Positions 9,507 through 18,648 of a stretch of 64,000 bases of DNA are shown one piece after another. Origin of the DNA: Piscinibacter sp. (GTDB lineage Bacteria; Pseudomonadota; Gammaproteobacteria; Burkholderiales; Burkholderiaceae_C). Numbering within the stretch: position 1 is the stretch's first letter; the number at the start of each line of letters is the position of its first letter. The notes beneath the pieces are model-generated. The model made no database searches. It saw only the letters and a list, made by a program, of their open reading frames with translations, and was not told the origin of the DNA. Position numbers and translations under genes: made by a program. The stretch spans positions 62,001 through 126,000 of the forward strand of contig JAGOAS010000001.1 of assembly GCA_017983795.1 (NCBI GenBank), read 5' to 3'.

Positions 9507-10837
9507 GGCGATTCGAGTCCGCGCTGCTTTCGATCGGTCGGCGTTGGGCCTTGCTCGCCATGCTTACGGTATGCGCGCTCTATCTCTACGTGCACCAGTT
9601 CCAGGAGACAAACGCCTACGTCGGCATCGTTCCCATGGAAGCTTTGGGTCATCCGTTGTACTGGCTCGGCTGCGCGGCGTGGCTCTTTTCGATTGCACTG
9701 CTGCTTCCGGGACGAGCGCGCAGCCCGTCCGATGTGTTCCTCACGATCTACTTGATCGGAACTGCGCTCTGGTCTGCCAGCTATTGGCCCGCAACCCAGT
9801 TGCTTGCTACGGGCGGGGCCGTGGTGCTTTGGTCCGGTCTGTTGCTGCCCGCTGCGCTTGTGAAGACTGCAGCTTGGGTTGTCCGGCAGTCAACACTTCG
9901 GTGTGGGAGCTTCCCCGTCCGGATCTATCGAGAGGCCCTTCCACCATTCCTCATTGCCCTCCTGCTGGTTGCAGCGCTGTTGGGATATCGCGCCGCGGGA
10001 GCCTTCGCCGGCTTTGATTTCGAGGCTGTTTACGACAGGCGTCTGTCGGGCCGTGACAGCTTCGCCGGCAACGCCTTGGCCGCATATGCGCTACAGATCG
10101 CGACCAACGGACTTGCGCCATTCCTAGCGTATGTAGGCGCGACAAGGCGATCCTGGTTCGCTGTCGCAGCCGCTTTCGGATTTGCCATCTTCGGCTTCTG
10201 GTTGCTGGGACTCAAGTCGCCGTTTGTCGCGGTGGCGTTTCTGGCGAGTCTGGGGTTGGCGGTGTCGCGGGGCTGGGTCGCAATGTTCCCGCGGTTTGTC
10301 TGCATGGTCGTGTTGGCAATGATGGCAATCTCGATTGTCGAGTTGCTTGTCTTCGACGTCTCGCTCATTGCCGAGTTTGTCGTGCGCCGTGTCGTTCTGG
10401 TCACGTCCATGATTCAGGTCTACTTTGTTGACGCTTGGAGCGGTGGCTCCGGCCGGATGGCTTGGATGACGGGTATCGACTACGGTGGCTACACAACCGT
10501 GGAGTATTTCATTGGTGCTACTTACATTGGAAACGAGCTCACCAATGCAAATACGAATGCATTTACGAGGGAGCTCGCGGCCGGGGGGGTGCTGGGATTC
10601 CTGTTGGTGTCCGGAGCCAATGCCGCATTGGTTGCCTACTTGGATCACTTGTCCCATCGCTTGCACCGCTTCGACGCGTACGCGATCAGTGCAATCCTGG
10701 CGCTCCTTCTTGTCGAGCAGTCTTTCACCACCGCGTTGGTGAGTTCGGGGGTACTTCTCTGTCTCCTGCTGATGAACATCTTCAGTGCGACGCCCAGAAC
10801 TACCGATCGGCATACTTCGACGAGACGCGCAACATGA
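9503..10837 (+). CDS. polytopic membrane protein, candidate O-antigen polymerase (Wzy)
   Basis: This 444-residue protein has about ten hydrophobic segments, starting LLAMLTVCALYLYV and ending ALLLVEQSFTTALVSSGVLLCLLLM. A long hydrophilic stretch (about residues 310-360) contains GRMAWMTGIDYGGYTTVEYF. Wzy polymerases have this shape and little conserved sequence, so the call rests on topology and position inside the cluster. Codon use is visibly more A/T-rich than in the flanking genes, as is common for wzy. It overlaps hisF and the wbpG-like gene by 4 bases on each side. Confidence 0.6.
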   Translation: MRRFESALLSIGRRWALLAMLTVCALYLYVHQFQETNAYVGIVPMEALGHPLYWLGCAAWLFSIALLLPGRARSPSDVFLTIYLIGTALWSASYWPATQLLATGGAVVLWSGLLLPAALVKTAAWVVRQSTLRCGSFPVRIYREALPPFLIALLLVAALLGYRAAGAFAGFDFEAVYDRRLSGRDSFAGNALAAYALQIATNGLAPFLAYVGATRRSWFAVAAAFGFAIFGFWLLGLKSPFVAVAFLASLGLAVSRGWVAMFPRFVCMVVLAMMAISIVELLVFDVSLIAEFVVRRVVLVTSMIQVYFVDAWSGGSGRMAWMTGIDYGGYTTVEYFIGATYIGNELTNANTNAFTRELAAGGVLGFLLVSGANAALVAYLDHLSHRLHRFDAYAISAILALLLVEQSFTTALVSSGVLLCLLLMNIFSATPRTTDRHTSTRRAT

Positions 10838-11979
10838 TTGCCAGACAACTTAAGACCTGTACGCGATGCGTGATGGATACGACAGATCCGGCCATCGTGT
10901 TCGACGCTAATGGCGTCTGTAACCACTGCTTGGAGTTCGACACTGTCACGCGGACGCACTGGTTTCCCGGTGAGGAGGGGGCACAACGCTGGAGAACAAT
11001 CGCCGATCAGGTTCGTGAGGACGGACGAGGTAAGGAGTACGACTGCATCCTGGGGCTCAGTGGTGGCGTCGACAGTTCGTACCTCGCCTTGAAGGTACGA
11101 GAGTGGGGGCTGCGCCCGCTGGTGGTTCATGTTGACGCCGGGTGGAACAGTGAACTCGCCGTCGGAAACATCGAGAAGATCGTCAAGCACTGCGGATTCG
11201 ATCTCCACACGCATGTGGTCGATTGGGAGGAGATGCGTGACCTGCATCTCGCCTACCTCCGGGCGGGCGTCGCAAACCAAGACGTCCCGCAGGATCACGC
11301 CTTCTTTGCCAATCTCTATCACTTTGCGACCAGCAATGGCGTCCGCACCGTGCTTTCCGGCGGGAACATCGCCACGGAGGCCATCTTCCCCAAGGCGTGG
11401 CATGGTGCTGCAATGGACGCCATTAACTTGAAAGCGATTCACCATCGCTACGGCGAGCGTTCGTTGAGGCAATACCGCACTGTTAGCTTTTTTGAATACT
11501 ACATCTGGTACCCGCTTGTGAAGAAGATGAGAGCGGTGCGACCACTCAACTACATGCCTTTCAATAAGGAGATCGCGATCAGTGAATTGGAACAAGCGTG
11601 CGGTTGGCGATCGTACGGGCGTAAGCATGGTGAATCCCTGTTCACCAAGCTGTTCCAAAACTACTATCTGCCGATCAAGTTTGGATATGACAAGCGAAAA
11701 CCGCACCTTTCAAGCCTGATCGTCTCTGGCCAGATGACGCGTGATGATGCATTGTTGAAGTTGGCTGAACCTCTTTATGACGCGGAAGAGCTCGAAATCG
11801 ACATCGCGTACTTCTGCAAGAAGCTCCGTATTTCGAGGGTCCAGTTCGAAGAATTCATCGCCGCGCCAGGCCACCATCACACCGAGTTCCCGACGTGGGA
11901 TGGTCAATATCGAAGGCTCAAGCAGGCACAACGCTTCATTGAACGTTTCACCGGCCGCCGCGTCAACGTCTATTCATGA
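10834..11979 (+). CDS. wbpG: N-acetyl sugar amidotransferase, WbpG-like
   Basis: This is a 381-residue PP-loop ATPase. The signature GLSGGVDSSYLALK lies near residue 75 and is preceded by two Cys pairs, CTRCVMD and CNHC, expected to bind metal. Members of the family use ATP and ammonia to convert a sugar acetamido group to acetamidino, taking ammonia from a HisH/HisF pair, and both partners are encoded just upstream. The ATG at 10834 gives the canonical N-terminus. The gene is noticeably less GC-rich than the wbp genes before it. In Pseudomonas the target is the 3-acetamido group of the diacetamido-uronic acid. Confidence 0.9.
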   Translation: MIARQLKTCTRCVMDTTDPAIVFDANGVCNHCLEFDTVTRTHWFPGEEGAQRWRTIADQVREDGRGKEYDCILGLSGGVDSSYLALKVREWGLRPLVVHVDAGWNSELAVGNIEKIVKHCGFDLHTHVVDWEEMRDLHLAYLRAGVANQDVPQDHAFFANLYHFATSNGVRTVLSGGNIATEAIFPKAWHGAAMDAINLKAIHHRYGERSLRQYRTVSFFEYYIWYPLVKKMRAVRPLNYMPFNKEIAISELEQACGWRSYGRKHGESLFTKLFQNYYLPIKFGYDKRKPHLSSLIVSGQMTRDDALLKLAEPLYDAEELEIDIAYFCKKLRISRVQFEEFIAAPGHHHTEFPTWDGQYRRLKQAQRFIERFTGRRVNVYS

Positions 11980-11982
11980 GCG

Positions 11983-13101
11983 ATGAATTCGAAGCATGTT
12001 ATGCACGTGACGACCGTGCACGGACGTTTTGATATCCGCATCTTTCACAAGGAATGTATATCGCTCGCACGGGCGGGATATCAGGTCACGTTGTTGGTCG
12101 GCGACGGCCTGGGGGACGAAGCAAAGAGTGGCGTTCGCATCGTGGACATCGGTCGCAGCAGTGCAGGCCGAATCGCGCGCATGAGAGAACAGCCCAGGCG
12201 CGTTTTTGCTCGGATTGCGCAGGAGAACCCCGATCTTGTTCACGTGCACGACCCGGAACTCTTGCCGGTGGCTTGGCGCCTGGCAGCAACCGGTGCGCGC
12301 GTGGTGTATGACGCGCATGAAGATGTTCCTAGGCAAATCCTCACCAAGCATTGGTTGCCGCGGTCGGTTAGGCCTTTCGTCTCGCAGGCATTCGAGGTCT
12401 TCGAGAATGCAGCCGTCCGCCGACTGACCGGCGTGGTGGCGGCCACCCCGCACATCCGCAACAGATTCCTCTTGATCCAACCGCGAACCGTGGACGTCTG
12501 CAACTTTCCGTTCGTCGATGAACTCGCGCGTTCGCCAGTGGGCGAGCACTCCGGACGCCAGCGCGCTGCGTGCTATGTCGGCAGCATCACGAGGACACGT
12601 GGCGCGCTGGAACTGGTGGCGGCGATGGCGATGCTCCCGGATGTCCGCTTGATCCTGTGCGGGGGGTTCGAGGATGCGGCGCTCGAGGCCGAAATGAGGA
12701 AGCATCCTGGCTGGCGACAGGTCGAATATCGTGGTTTCTTGGACCGCGATGGAGTTGCCGCAGTCATGCGTGAAGCATCGGTCGGGCTGGTCACGCTCCA
12801 GCCCATGCCGAGCTATCTCGACTCCTTGCCGATCAAGATGTTTGAATACATGTCGGCAGGACTCCCGGTCGTTGCGTCCGACTTCCCGCTGTGGTTCGAC
12901 ATCGTTGTGCCGAATCGCTGCGGCGTATGCGTGAATCCTCTCGATCCGGCCGCCATTGCCGACGCTGTTCGCACCATTCTCGACGCGCCGCAAACCGGGG
13001 AGCAGATGGGGCGATCGGGGCGGTGTGCGGTACTGGAGCAGTACAACTGGCCGCGCGCGGAGCAGAACTTGTTGGAGTTTTACGCCGCGCTACTGCGATG
13101 A
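11983..13101 (+). CDS. GT4-family glycosyltransferase
   Basis: This 372-residue GT-B enzyme starts with MHVTTVHGRFDIRIFHKE (residues 7 on), has the mid-protein donor-domain entry ACYVGSITRTRGALELV, and ends the nucleotide-sugar site with IKMFEYMSAGLPVVASDFP, the E-x7-E-like motif of GT4. It probably adds one sugar of the repeat unit on the cytoplasmic face of the inner membrane. The position directly after wbpG parallels wbpH in Pseudomonas clusters, but the donor and acceptor cannot be told from sequence. It is 3 bp from wbpG and overlaps the next glycosyltransferase gene by 4 bases. Confidence 0.85.
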   Translation: MNSKHVMHVTTVHGRFDIRIFHKECISLARAGYQVTLLVGDGLGDEAKSGVRIVDIGRSSAGRIARMREQPRRVFARIAQENPDLVHVHDPELLPVAWRLAATGARVVYDAHEDVPRQILTKHWLPRSVRPFVSQAFEVFENAAVRRLTGVVAATPHIRNRFLLIQPRTVDVCNFPFVDELARSPVGEHSGRQRAACYVGSITRTRGALELVAAMAMLPDVRLILCGGFEDAALEAEMRKHPGWRQVEYRGFLDRDGVAAVMREASVGLVTLQPMPSYLDSLPIKMFEYMSAGLPVVASDFPLWFDIVVPNRCGVCVNPLDPAAIADAVRTILDAPQTGEQMGRSGRCAVLEQYNWPRAEQNLLEFYAALLR

Positions 13102-14336
13102 ATATTCTGTACGTTAACCACTACGCCGGTGCGCCAGCGTACGGTATGGAGTACCGGCCCTACTATTTGGCCAGGGAGTGGGTCCGTGCCGGCCATAAGG
13201 TACGGGTGCTCGCCGGTTCGTACTCGCACGTGCGTGCCCGGCAGCCGACACCCCCGGCTGGAGACGCTCCGGCGCAATGGCTCGAACGGATCGACGGCAT
13301 CGAGTACGTCTGGTATCGCACGCGGCCCTATTCGGGCAACGGCCTCGGGCGCGTGCGCAACATCGCCGAGTTTCTCGGCCGGATCGCCTGGGATGCCCGG
13401 CGGACGGTGAGGGCGTTCTCGCCGCAGGTGGTGATTGCCTCGAGCACGTATCCGATGGACATCTGGGTGGCGCGCTGCATCGCGCGTCGCGCGGACGCGC
13501 GACTGGTGTTCGAGGTGCACGACCTCTGGCCCGCCTCGCCCATCGAGTTGTCGGGCATGTCATCCCGGCATCCGTTCATCCTGATCTGTCAGAAGGCGGA
13601 GAATGACGCTTATCGCGATGCGGATGTGGTGGTCTCCATGTTGCCCATGGTGGCCGAACACATGGCGGCGCATGGTCTTGACCTGCGGAAACTGCATGTC
13701 GTGCCCAACGGGATCTCGCCCGAAGAGTGGGATGGGTGTCCTACGCCGCTTGCAGCGAACCTCTCGGCGCATATCGCCTCGGAGCGTGCCGCGGGGCGAT
13801 GCGTTGTCGTGTACGCGGGCTCCCATGGGGAGCCCAACGCACTGGATGTTCTGCTCGACGCCGCGCGGTTGACGGACGGCGCCCCGATTTCCTTCGTCCT
13901 CGTTGGCGACGGTCATGAGCGTCAACGCTTGGTTCGACGTGTGGCCGATGAGGGACTGCGCAACGTCGCGATGTTCTCGCCTGTGCCGAAGGCGCAGATT
14001 CCCAGCCTGCTCGCGCTGGCAGACATCGCCTACATCGGATGGAAGCGCCAGCCACTCTACCGTTTCGGCATCGCGCCGAACAAGCTGATGGACTACATGA
14101 TGGCCGGCGTTCCGATCCTTCACTCGGTGGAGGCTGGTAATGACCCTGTCGCCGAGGCCGGTTGCGGTCTGACCGTGGCACCCGAATCGCCGGGCGCGGT
14201 GGCCGAAGGGCTGCGCAGACTGGCAGCCATGGCACCTGCCCAACGTCGCGAGATGGGCGCACGAGGACGCCCTTACGTGCTCAAGTACCACGCTTATCCC
14301 CGGCTGGCGAGACGATTCCTGGAGGCTAGCGCATGA
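13098..14336 (+). CDS. GT4-family glycosyltransferase, WbuB-like
   Basis: This 412-residue protein begins MNILYVNHYAGAPAYGMEYR, a WbuB-type N-terminus. It has the donor-domain phrase VVVYAGSHGEPNALDVLL and the late motif NKLMDYMMAGVPILHSVEAG. WbuB-type enzymes transfer 6-deoxy-acetamido hexoses such as FucNAc, and a WbpM-type dehydratase in this cluster could feed such a donor. That link is inference. The ATG at 13098 overlaps the previous stop (ATGA), and the same overlap joins it to the methyltransferase gene. Confidence 0.85.
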   Translation: MNILYVNHYAGAPAYGMEYRPYYLAREWVRAGHKVRVLAGSYSHVRARQPTPPAGDAPAQWLERIDGIEYVWYRTRPYSGNGLGRVRNIAEFLGRIAWDARRTVRAFSPQVVIASSTYPMDIWVARCIARRADARLVFEVHDLWPASPIELSGMSSRHPFILICQKAENDAYRDADVVVSMLPMVAEHMAAHGLDLRKLHVVPNGISPEEWDGCPTPLAANLSAHIASERAAGRCVVVYAGSHGEPNALDVLLDAARLTDGAPISFVLVGDGHERQRLVRRVADEGLRNVAMFSPVPKAQIPSLLALADIAYIGWKRQPLYRFGIAPNKLMDYMMAGVPILHSVEAGNDPVAEAGCGLTVAPESPGAVAEGLRRLAAMAPAQRREMGARGRPYVLKYHAYPRLARRFLEASA

Positions 14337-15031
14337 CCAGGGACGCCGACGAAACTGCCGCGGTGGCGGAGCGCTACGCGCGCCGCACCGCCAACGATGA
14401 CCGCTACAGCTTCCTGCGGGCGGAGGTCTGGCAAATGGTGCACGAGCGTCAGCGTGTGATGCTAGATCTGTTCGCGCGACACAGCCTGGATTCGCTGGAC
14501 GAAGTCAAGCTGTTGGAGGTGGGCTGCGGCGTAGGCGGTAATCTGCTCGAGTTGCTGCGACTGGGCTTTCGCGCGGATCGCCTGACCGGCGTGGAACTGC
14601 TGGCTGAGCGCGTGGCCCGAGCCCGCTTGGCTTTGCCCGCCGCCCTGGAACTCCATGAGGGCGATGCAACGATTCTCGATGTTCCACCCGCTTCGCAGGA
14701 TGTCGTGCTGATCTCCACGGTGTTCTCGTCGCTGCTCGACGATGCGTTCCAGCAGCGCATGGCCGGCGTCGTCTGGGGCTGGCTCAAGCCGGGCGGCGCG
14801 GTACTGTGGTACGACTTCACGTTCGATAATCCTCGCAATCCGGACGTCCGCGGGGTGCCGCTCGCGCGTATCCGCGAGTTGTTCCCCGAGGGGCGCGTCG
14901 ATGCGCGCCGCGTCACCCTCGCTCCGCCGATTGCACGCCGCGTCTGCCGCATCCATCCGTCGCTGTACACCGTGTTCAACGTGTTTCCGTTCCTGAGAAC
15001 GCACCTGCTTTGCTGGATCGAGAAGCCATGA
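14333..15031 (+). CDS. class I SAM-dependent methyltransferase
   Basis: This 232-residue protein has motif [17 protein letters not shown], an acidic residue after beta-2 (GVELLAERV), motif [22 protein letters not shown] and a post-motif [14 protein letters not shown]. It should bind SAM and methylate a small molecule or glycan end. In a polysaccharide cluster the likeliest role is methylation of a sugar or chain terminus, but the substrate is unknown. It is joined by ATGA overlaps to both neighbours and is thus part of one tightly coupled operon. Confidence 0.8.
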   Translation: MTRDADETAAVAERYARRTANDDRYSFLRAEVWQMVHERQRVMLDLFARHSLDSLDEVKLLEVGCGVGGNLLELLRLGFRADRLTGVELLAERVARARLALPAALELHEGDATILDVPPASQDVVLISTVFSSLLDDAFQQRMAGVVWGWLKPGGAVLWYDFTFDNPRNPDVRGVPLARIRELFPEGRVDARRVTLAPPIARRVCRIHPSLYTVFNVFPFLRTHLLCWIEKP

Positions 15032-16182
15032 CCACGCCCTTCCTGCCCTTCGCGCTACCCGACATCGGCGACGAGGAGATCGCAGCCGTCACCGAGGCGC
15101 TACGCTCGGGCTGGGTGACCACTGGGCCGAAGACCAAGCAGTTCGAGCAGGCCTTCAGCGAGTACCTGGGCGGCGGCGTCGAGAGCATCACCGTGAACTC
15201 GGCCACTGCCGGCCTGCACCTGGCGCTGGAGGCGCTCGGCGTCGGCCCCGGCGACGAGGTGATCGCGCCCTCGCTGACCTTCACCGCCACCGTCGAGGTC
15301 GCGCGCTACCTGGGCGCCGATGCGGTGATGGTCGACGTCGATCCGGTGACGCTCAACGTCGACCCGGCGAAGATCCGCGCCGCGATCACGCCGCGCACCA
15401 AGGTGCTGATGCCGGTGCACTACGGCGGCCTGGCCTGCCGCATGGACGAGATCCTGGCGATCGCGAAGGAACACGACCTGAAGGTGGTCGAGGACGCCGC
15501 GCATGCGCTGCCGACCACCTGGAAGGGCACGCCGGTCGGCCAGCTCGCCTCCGACATCACGGTCTTCAGCTTCTACGCCAACAAGACGATGACCACCGGC
15601 GAAGGTGGCATGGCCGTCACGCGCGATCCGGAACTCGCCAGGCGCATGCGCGTGATGCGCCTGCACGGCATGAGCCGCGATGCCTTCGACCGCTTCGTCT
15701 CGAAGACGCCCGCCTGGTACTACGAGATCGTCGCGCCGGGGTTCAAGTACAACCTCACCGACATCGCCTCCGCAATGGGCATCGAGCAGCTGCGCAAGCT
15801 GCCGCGCTTCCTGGAGCGTCGCCAGAAGCTGGCGGCGCGCTACTACGAGGGCCTGGCGGGGCTGCCGCTGGTGCTTCCCGCGGACGCTCCGGCGGGCGAC
15901 GTACACGCCTGGCACCTGTATGTGATCCGCCTTGCCGAAGGTGCGCGGCCGGGCCGCGACGCGGTGATCGAGGCGCTGTCGCAGCGCGGCATCGGCACCA
16001 GCGTGCACTACGTGCCGCTGCACCGCCAGCCCTACTGGCGCGACCGCTACGCCCTGACGCCGGAGATGTTCCCGGTGGCCGATGCGGCCTACCGCTCGAT
16101 GATCAGCATTCCGCTGTTCACGAAGATGAGCGACGCCGACCAGGAGCGCGTGATCGACGCACTGCGCGAGGTGCTCGGCTGA
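15028..16182 (+). CDS. DegT/DnrJ/EryC1 aminotransferase, ArnB/PglE-type
   Basis: This is a 384-residue PLP enzyme. It opens with [17 protein letters not shown] and [17 protein letters not shown], the N-terminus typical of UDP-4-keto-sugar aminotransferases (ArnB, PglE). The PLP Asp is in [11 protein letters not shown], and the Schiff-base Lys is in [13 protein letters not shown]. With the WbpM-type 4,6-dehydratase encoded two genes on, it would make a UDP-4-amino-4,6-dideoxy-N-acetyl sugar. The ATG at 15028 overlaps the methyltransferase stop. It differs from the WbpE-like enzyme upstream, so the two probably serve different sugars. Confidence 0.87.
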   Translation: MTTPFLPFALPDIGDEEIAAVTEALRSGWVTTGPKTKQFEQAFSEYLGGGVESITVNSATAGLHLALEALGVGPGDEVIAPSLTFTATVEVARYLGADAVMVDVDPVTLNVDPAKIRAAITPRTKVLMPVHYGGLACRMDEILAIAKEHDLKVVEDAAHALPTTWKGTPVGQLASDITVFSFYANKTMTTGEGGMAVTRDPELARRMRVMRLHGMSRDAFDRFVSKTPAWYYEIVAPGFKYNLTDIASAMGIEQLRKLPRFLERRQKLAARYYEGLAGLPLVLPADAPAGDVHAWHLYVIRLAEGARPGRDAVIEALSQRGIGTSVHYVPLHRQPYWRDRYALTPEMFPVADAAYRSMISIPLFTKMSDADQERVIDALREVLG

Positions 16183-16781
16183 TGCTCAAGCGCGCCTTCG
16201 ACGTGCTGTTCGCAGCTGCGGTGCTGCTGCTGCTGAGCCCGCTGCTGCTGGGCGTGGCGGCATGGATCCGGCTCGATTCGCGCGGGCCGGTGCTGTTCCG
16301 CCAGCTGCGCGTCGGGCGCGATGGGCGGGAGTTCCGCATCCTCAAGTTCCGCACCATGCACGTCGATGCGCCGGCGCGCGGGCCGCAGATCACCGTCGGC
16401 CGCGATCCTCGCATCACGCGCGCCGGCCACTTCCTGCGCAAGTACAAGATCGACGAGTTTCCGCAGTTCATCAACGTGCTGGTGGGCGACATGAGCGTGG
16501 TGGGCCCGCGTCCGGAAGTGCCGCGCTACGTGGCGATGTATCCGCCGGCCACGCGCGATCTCGTGCTCAGCGTGCGCCCCGGCATCACCGACCTGGCCTC
16601 CATCGAATACCGCGACGAGAACGAGCTGCTCGGGCGCAGCGCGGATCCCGAACGCACCTATGTCGAGCAGGTCATGCCGGCCAAGCTCGCCTATTGCGAA
16701 CGCTACGTGCAGGAGCGCAGCTTCGCGGGCGACATCGGCATCATCGGCCGCACCATCGCGGCCTCGTTCGTGAACCGCTGA
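16182..16781 (+). CDS. undecaprenyl-phosphate sugar phosphotransferase, PglC-type
   Basis: This 199-residue monotopic phosphoglycosyl transferase should start repeat-unit assembly by putting a phospho-sugar on undecaprenyl phosphate. A single hydrophobic helix (FDVLFAAAVLLLLSPLLLGV) is followed by the family core: FRQLRVGRDGREFRILKFRTM, the catalytic Asp-Glu in KIDEFPQFINV and DMSVVGPRPEVPRY. It is the short PglC form, not the long WcaJ form. The neighbours (aminotransferase before, WbpM-type dehydratase after) suggest a diamino- or amino-trideoxy-hexose as the first sugar, by analogy with PglF/E/C. Confidence 0.9.
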   Translation: MLKRAFDVLFAAAVLLLLSPLLLGVAAWIRLDSRGPVLFRQLRVGRDGREFRILKFRTMHVDAPARGPQITVGRDPRITRAGHFLRKYKIDEFPQFINVLVGDMSVVGPRPEVPRYVAMYPPATRDLVLSVRPGITDLASIEYRDENELLGRSADPERTYVEQVMPAKLAYCERYVQERSFAGDIGIIGRTIAASFVNR

Positions 16782-16786
16782 ACCCG

Positions 16787-18631
16787 ATGCTTTCCGCGCT
16801 CACCCGACTCCCGCAAGCTGCGAAGAGTCTGCTCATCGTCGCAGCCGACATCGTCGTGCTGCCGTTCGCGCTGTGGTGCTCCATCGCGCTGCGCCTGGGG
16901 GAGCTGCCGCCCGCGGGGCTGCCGACGTGGTGGGTCTACGCACTCACGCTGGTCGTCACGCTGCCGATCTTCCTGCACCTCGGGCTGTACCGCGCGGTGG
17001 TGCGCTACCTCGAGACGCGTGCCTTCCTGCTCGTAGTCGGCGCGTCGTTCGCGGCGGCTGCGGTGTTCGCCGTGCTCGCGCTGGCGTTGGGCTTCGAGGG
17101 CCTGCCGCGCACCTCGCTGGTGATCTACGCCGTCTTCTCGGCCGCCTATGCGGCGCTGGCCCGGCTGCTGGCGCGGCAGCTGCTGCGCGGCGCGGCCGGT
17201 CGCGCCGATCGTGCCGAGCGCATCGAGCGCGCGCCGGTGGCGATCTACGGTGCAGGCTCGGCGGGCCGGCAGCTCATGCAGGCGCTGCGCGCCAGCAGCG
17301 AGTTCAAGCCGATGCTGTTCGTCGACGATTCGACGGCGCTGCAAGGCCGCACGGTGATGGGCCTGCGCGTGTGCTCGCTGGTGGATCTGCCGCCGCTGGC
17401 CGAGCGCCATGGCATCCGCACCGTCGTGGTGGCGATTCCCAGCCTGACGCCGGGGCGGCGCGCCGAGCTGTTGCGGCGGCTCGAGCCGCTGCACCTCGAA
17501 GTGCGCCTCGTGCCGGGCATGGTCGATCTGATCCGCAACGAGGCGGGGCTCGCCGACATCCGGCAGGTGCGGCCGGAGGATCTGCTCGGGCGTGACGCGG
17601 TACAGCTGGACACGCAGGCGCTGCACCGCTTCCTGGCCGATCGCGTCGTGATGGTGACGGGTGCGGGTGGCTCGATCGGCTCCGAACTGTGCCGCCAGAT
17701 CCTGCACTACCGCCCGAGCCGCCTGGTGCTGTTCGAGATCAGCGAACCCAGCCTCTACACGCTGCGCGAGGAGCTCGTCGCGCTGGCGCCATCCATCGTG
17801 CTGGTCAGCGCGATCGGCGACGTGAAGAACGCCGCCCGCGTCGATGCGGTGCTGCGCGAGCACCGGCCGGCGGTGGTGTTCCACGCCGCCGCCTACAAGC
17901 ACGTGCCGCTGATGGAGGAGGTCAACGCCTGGGAGGCGGTGCGCAACAACACCCTCGGCACCCACGTGATCGGGCAGGCGGCGATCCGCAACGGCGTCGA
18001 GCGCTTCGTGCTCGTCTCGACCGACAAGGCCGTCAACCCGACCAACGTGATGGGCGCCTCCAAGCGCCTCGCGGAGATGGTCTGCCAGGCGCTGAACGCC
18101 AAGGGCGGCACGCACTTCGAGATGGTGCGCTTCGGCAACGTACTCGGCAGCAGCGGCAGCGTCATCCCGAAGTTCCGCGACCAGATCGCGGCCGGCGGGC
18201 CGGTAACGGTGACGCACCCGGACATCGTGCGCTACTTCATGTCGATCCCGGAGGCTGCGCAACTGGTGCTGCAAGCCGCCTGCATGGGCCAGGGCGGCGA
18301 GGTGTTCGTGCTGGAGATGGGCGAGCCGGTCAGGATCGTCGACCTCGCGCGCAACATGATCCGACTCTCCGGCTTCAGCGAAGAGCAGATCGGCATCGAG
18401 TTCACCGGCCTGCGCCCGGGCGAGAAGCTCTACGAGGAACTGCTCGCCGACAGCGAGTTCACGCGGCCCACGCACCACCCGAAGATCCGCATCGCCCGGG
18501 TGGCCTACGTCGACGCGCCGCGCTGGGCCACCCTGCAGGAGTGGATCGGTTCGGAGGGCTGCTTCGACGACGACGCAGTGCGCCGCCAGATGGCGGACCT
18601 GCTGCCCGAGTACAAGCCCTGGAAGGTCTGA
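16787..18631 (+). CDS. wbpM: membrane-bound UDP-GlcNAc 4,6-dehydratase, WbpM/PglF/CapD family
   Basis: This is a 614-residue protein. Four hydrophobic segments fill about residues 15-130, then a first nucleotide-binding domain (YGAGSAGRQL) and an SDR domain with VTGAGGSIGSELCRQIL. The active site is DKAVNPTNVMGASKR, where Met takes the place of the usual SDR Tyr, as is characteristic of WbpM. The reaction is formation of UDP-4-keto-6-deoxy-N-acetyl sugar. It is the last plus-strand gene of the cluster. It ends 10 bp from the convergent kdsD stop, with a shared hairpin over both stops. Confidence 0.93.
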   Translation: MLSALTRLPQAAKSLLIVAADIVVLPFALWCSIALRLGELPPAGLPTWWVYALTLVVTLPIFLHLGLYRAVVRYLETRAFLLVVGASFAAAAVFAVLALALGFEGLPRTSLVIYAVFSAAYAALARLLARQLLRGAAGRADRAERIERAPVAIYGAGSAGRQLMQALRASSEFKPMLFVDDSTALQGRTVMGLRVCSLVDLPPLAERHGIRTVVVAIPSLTPGRRAELLRRLEPLHLEVRLVPGMVDLIRNEAGLADIRQVRPEDLLGRDAVQLDTQALHRFLADRVVMVTGAGGSIGSELCRQILHYRPSRLVLFEISEPSLYTLREELVALAPSIVLVSAIGDVKNAARVDAVLREHRPAVVFHAAAYKHVPLMEEVNAWEAVRNNTLGTHVIGQAAIRNGVERFVLVSTDKAVNPTNVMGASKRLAEMVCQALNAKGGTHFEMVRFGNVLGSSGSVIPKFRDQIAAGGPVTVTHPDIVRYFMSIPEAAQLVLQAACMGQGGEVFVLEMGEPVRIVDLARNMIRLSGFSEEQIGIEFTGLRPGEKLYEELLADSEFTRPTHHPKIRIARVAYVDAPRWATLQEWIGSEGCFDDDAVRRQMADLLPEYKPWKV

Positions 18632-18648
18632 GGCCGGAATCTCAGACC
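18625..18648. terminator. hairpin over the two convergent stop codons (wbpM/kdsD)
   Basis: GGTCTGAG and CTCAGACC form a perfect 8-bp stem with an 8-base loop. The left arm contains the wbpM TGA and the right arm contains the kdsD stop in reverse. There is no T-run, so intrinsic termination is uncertain. A role in 3'-end protection or bidirectional termination is inferred. Confidence 0.5.

Noticed and set aside
16703-18478. A minus-strand open frame of about 590 codons opposite wbpM
   Set aside because: The opposite strand encodes a complete WbpM with all motifs. The antisense product is His/Arg/Gln/Ala-rich with no family features.
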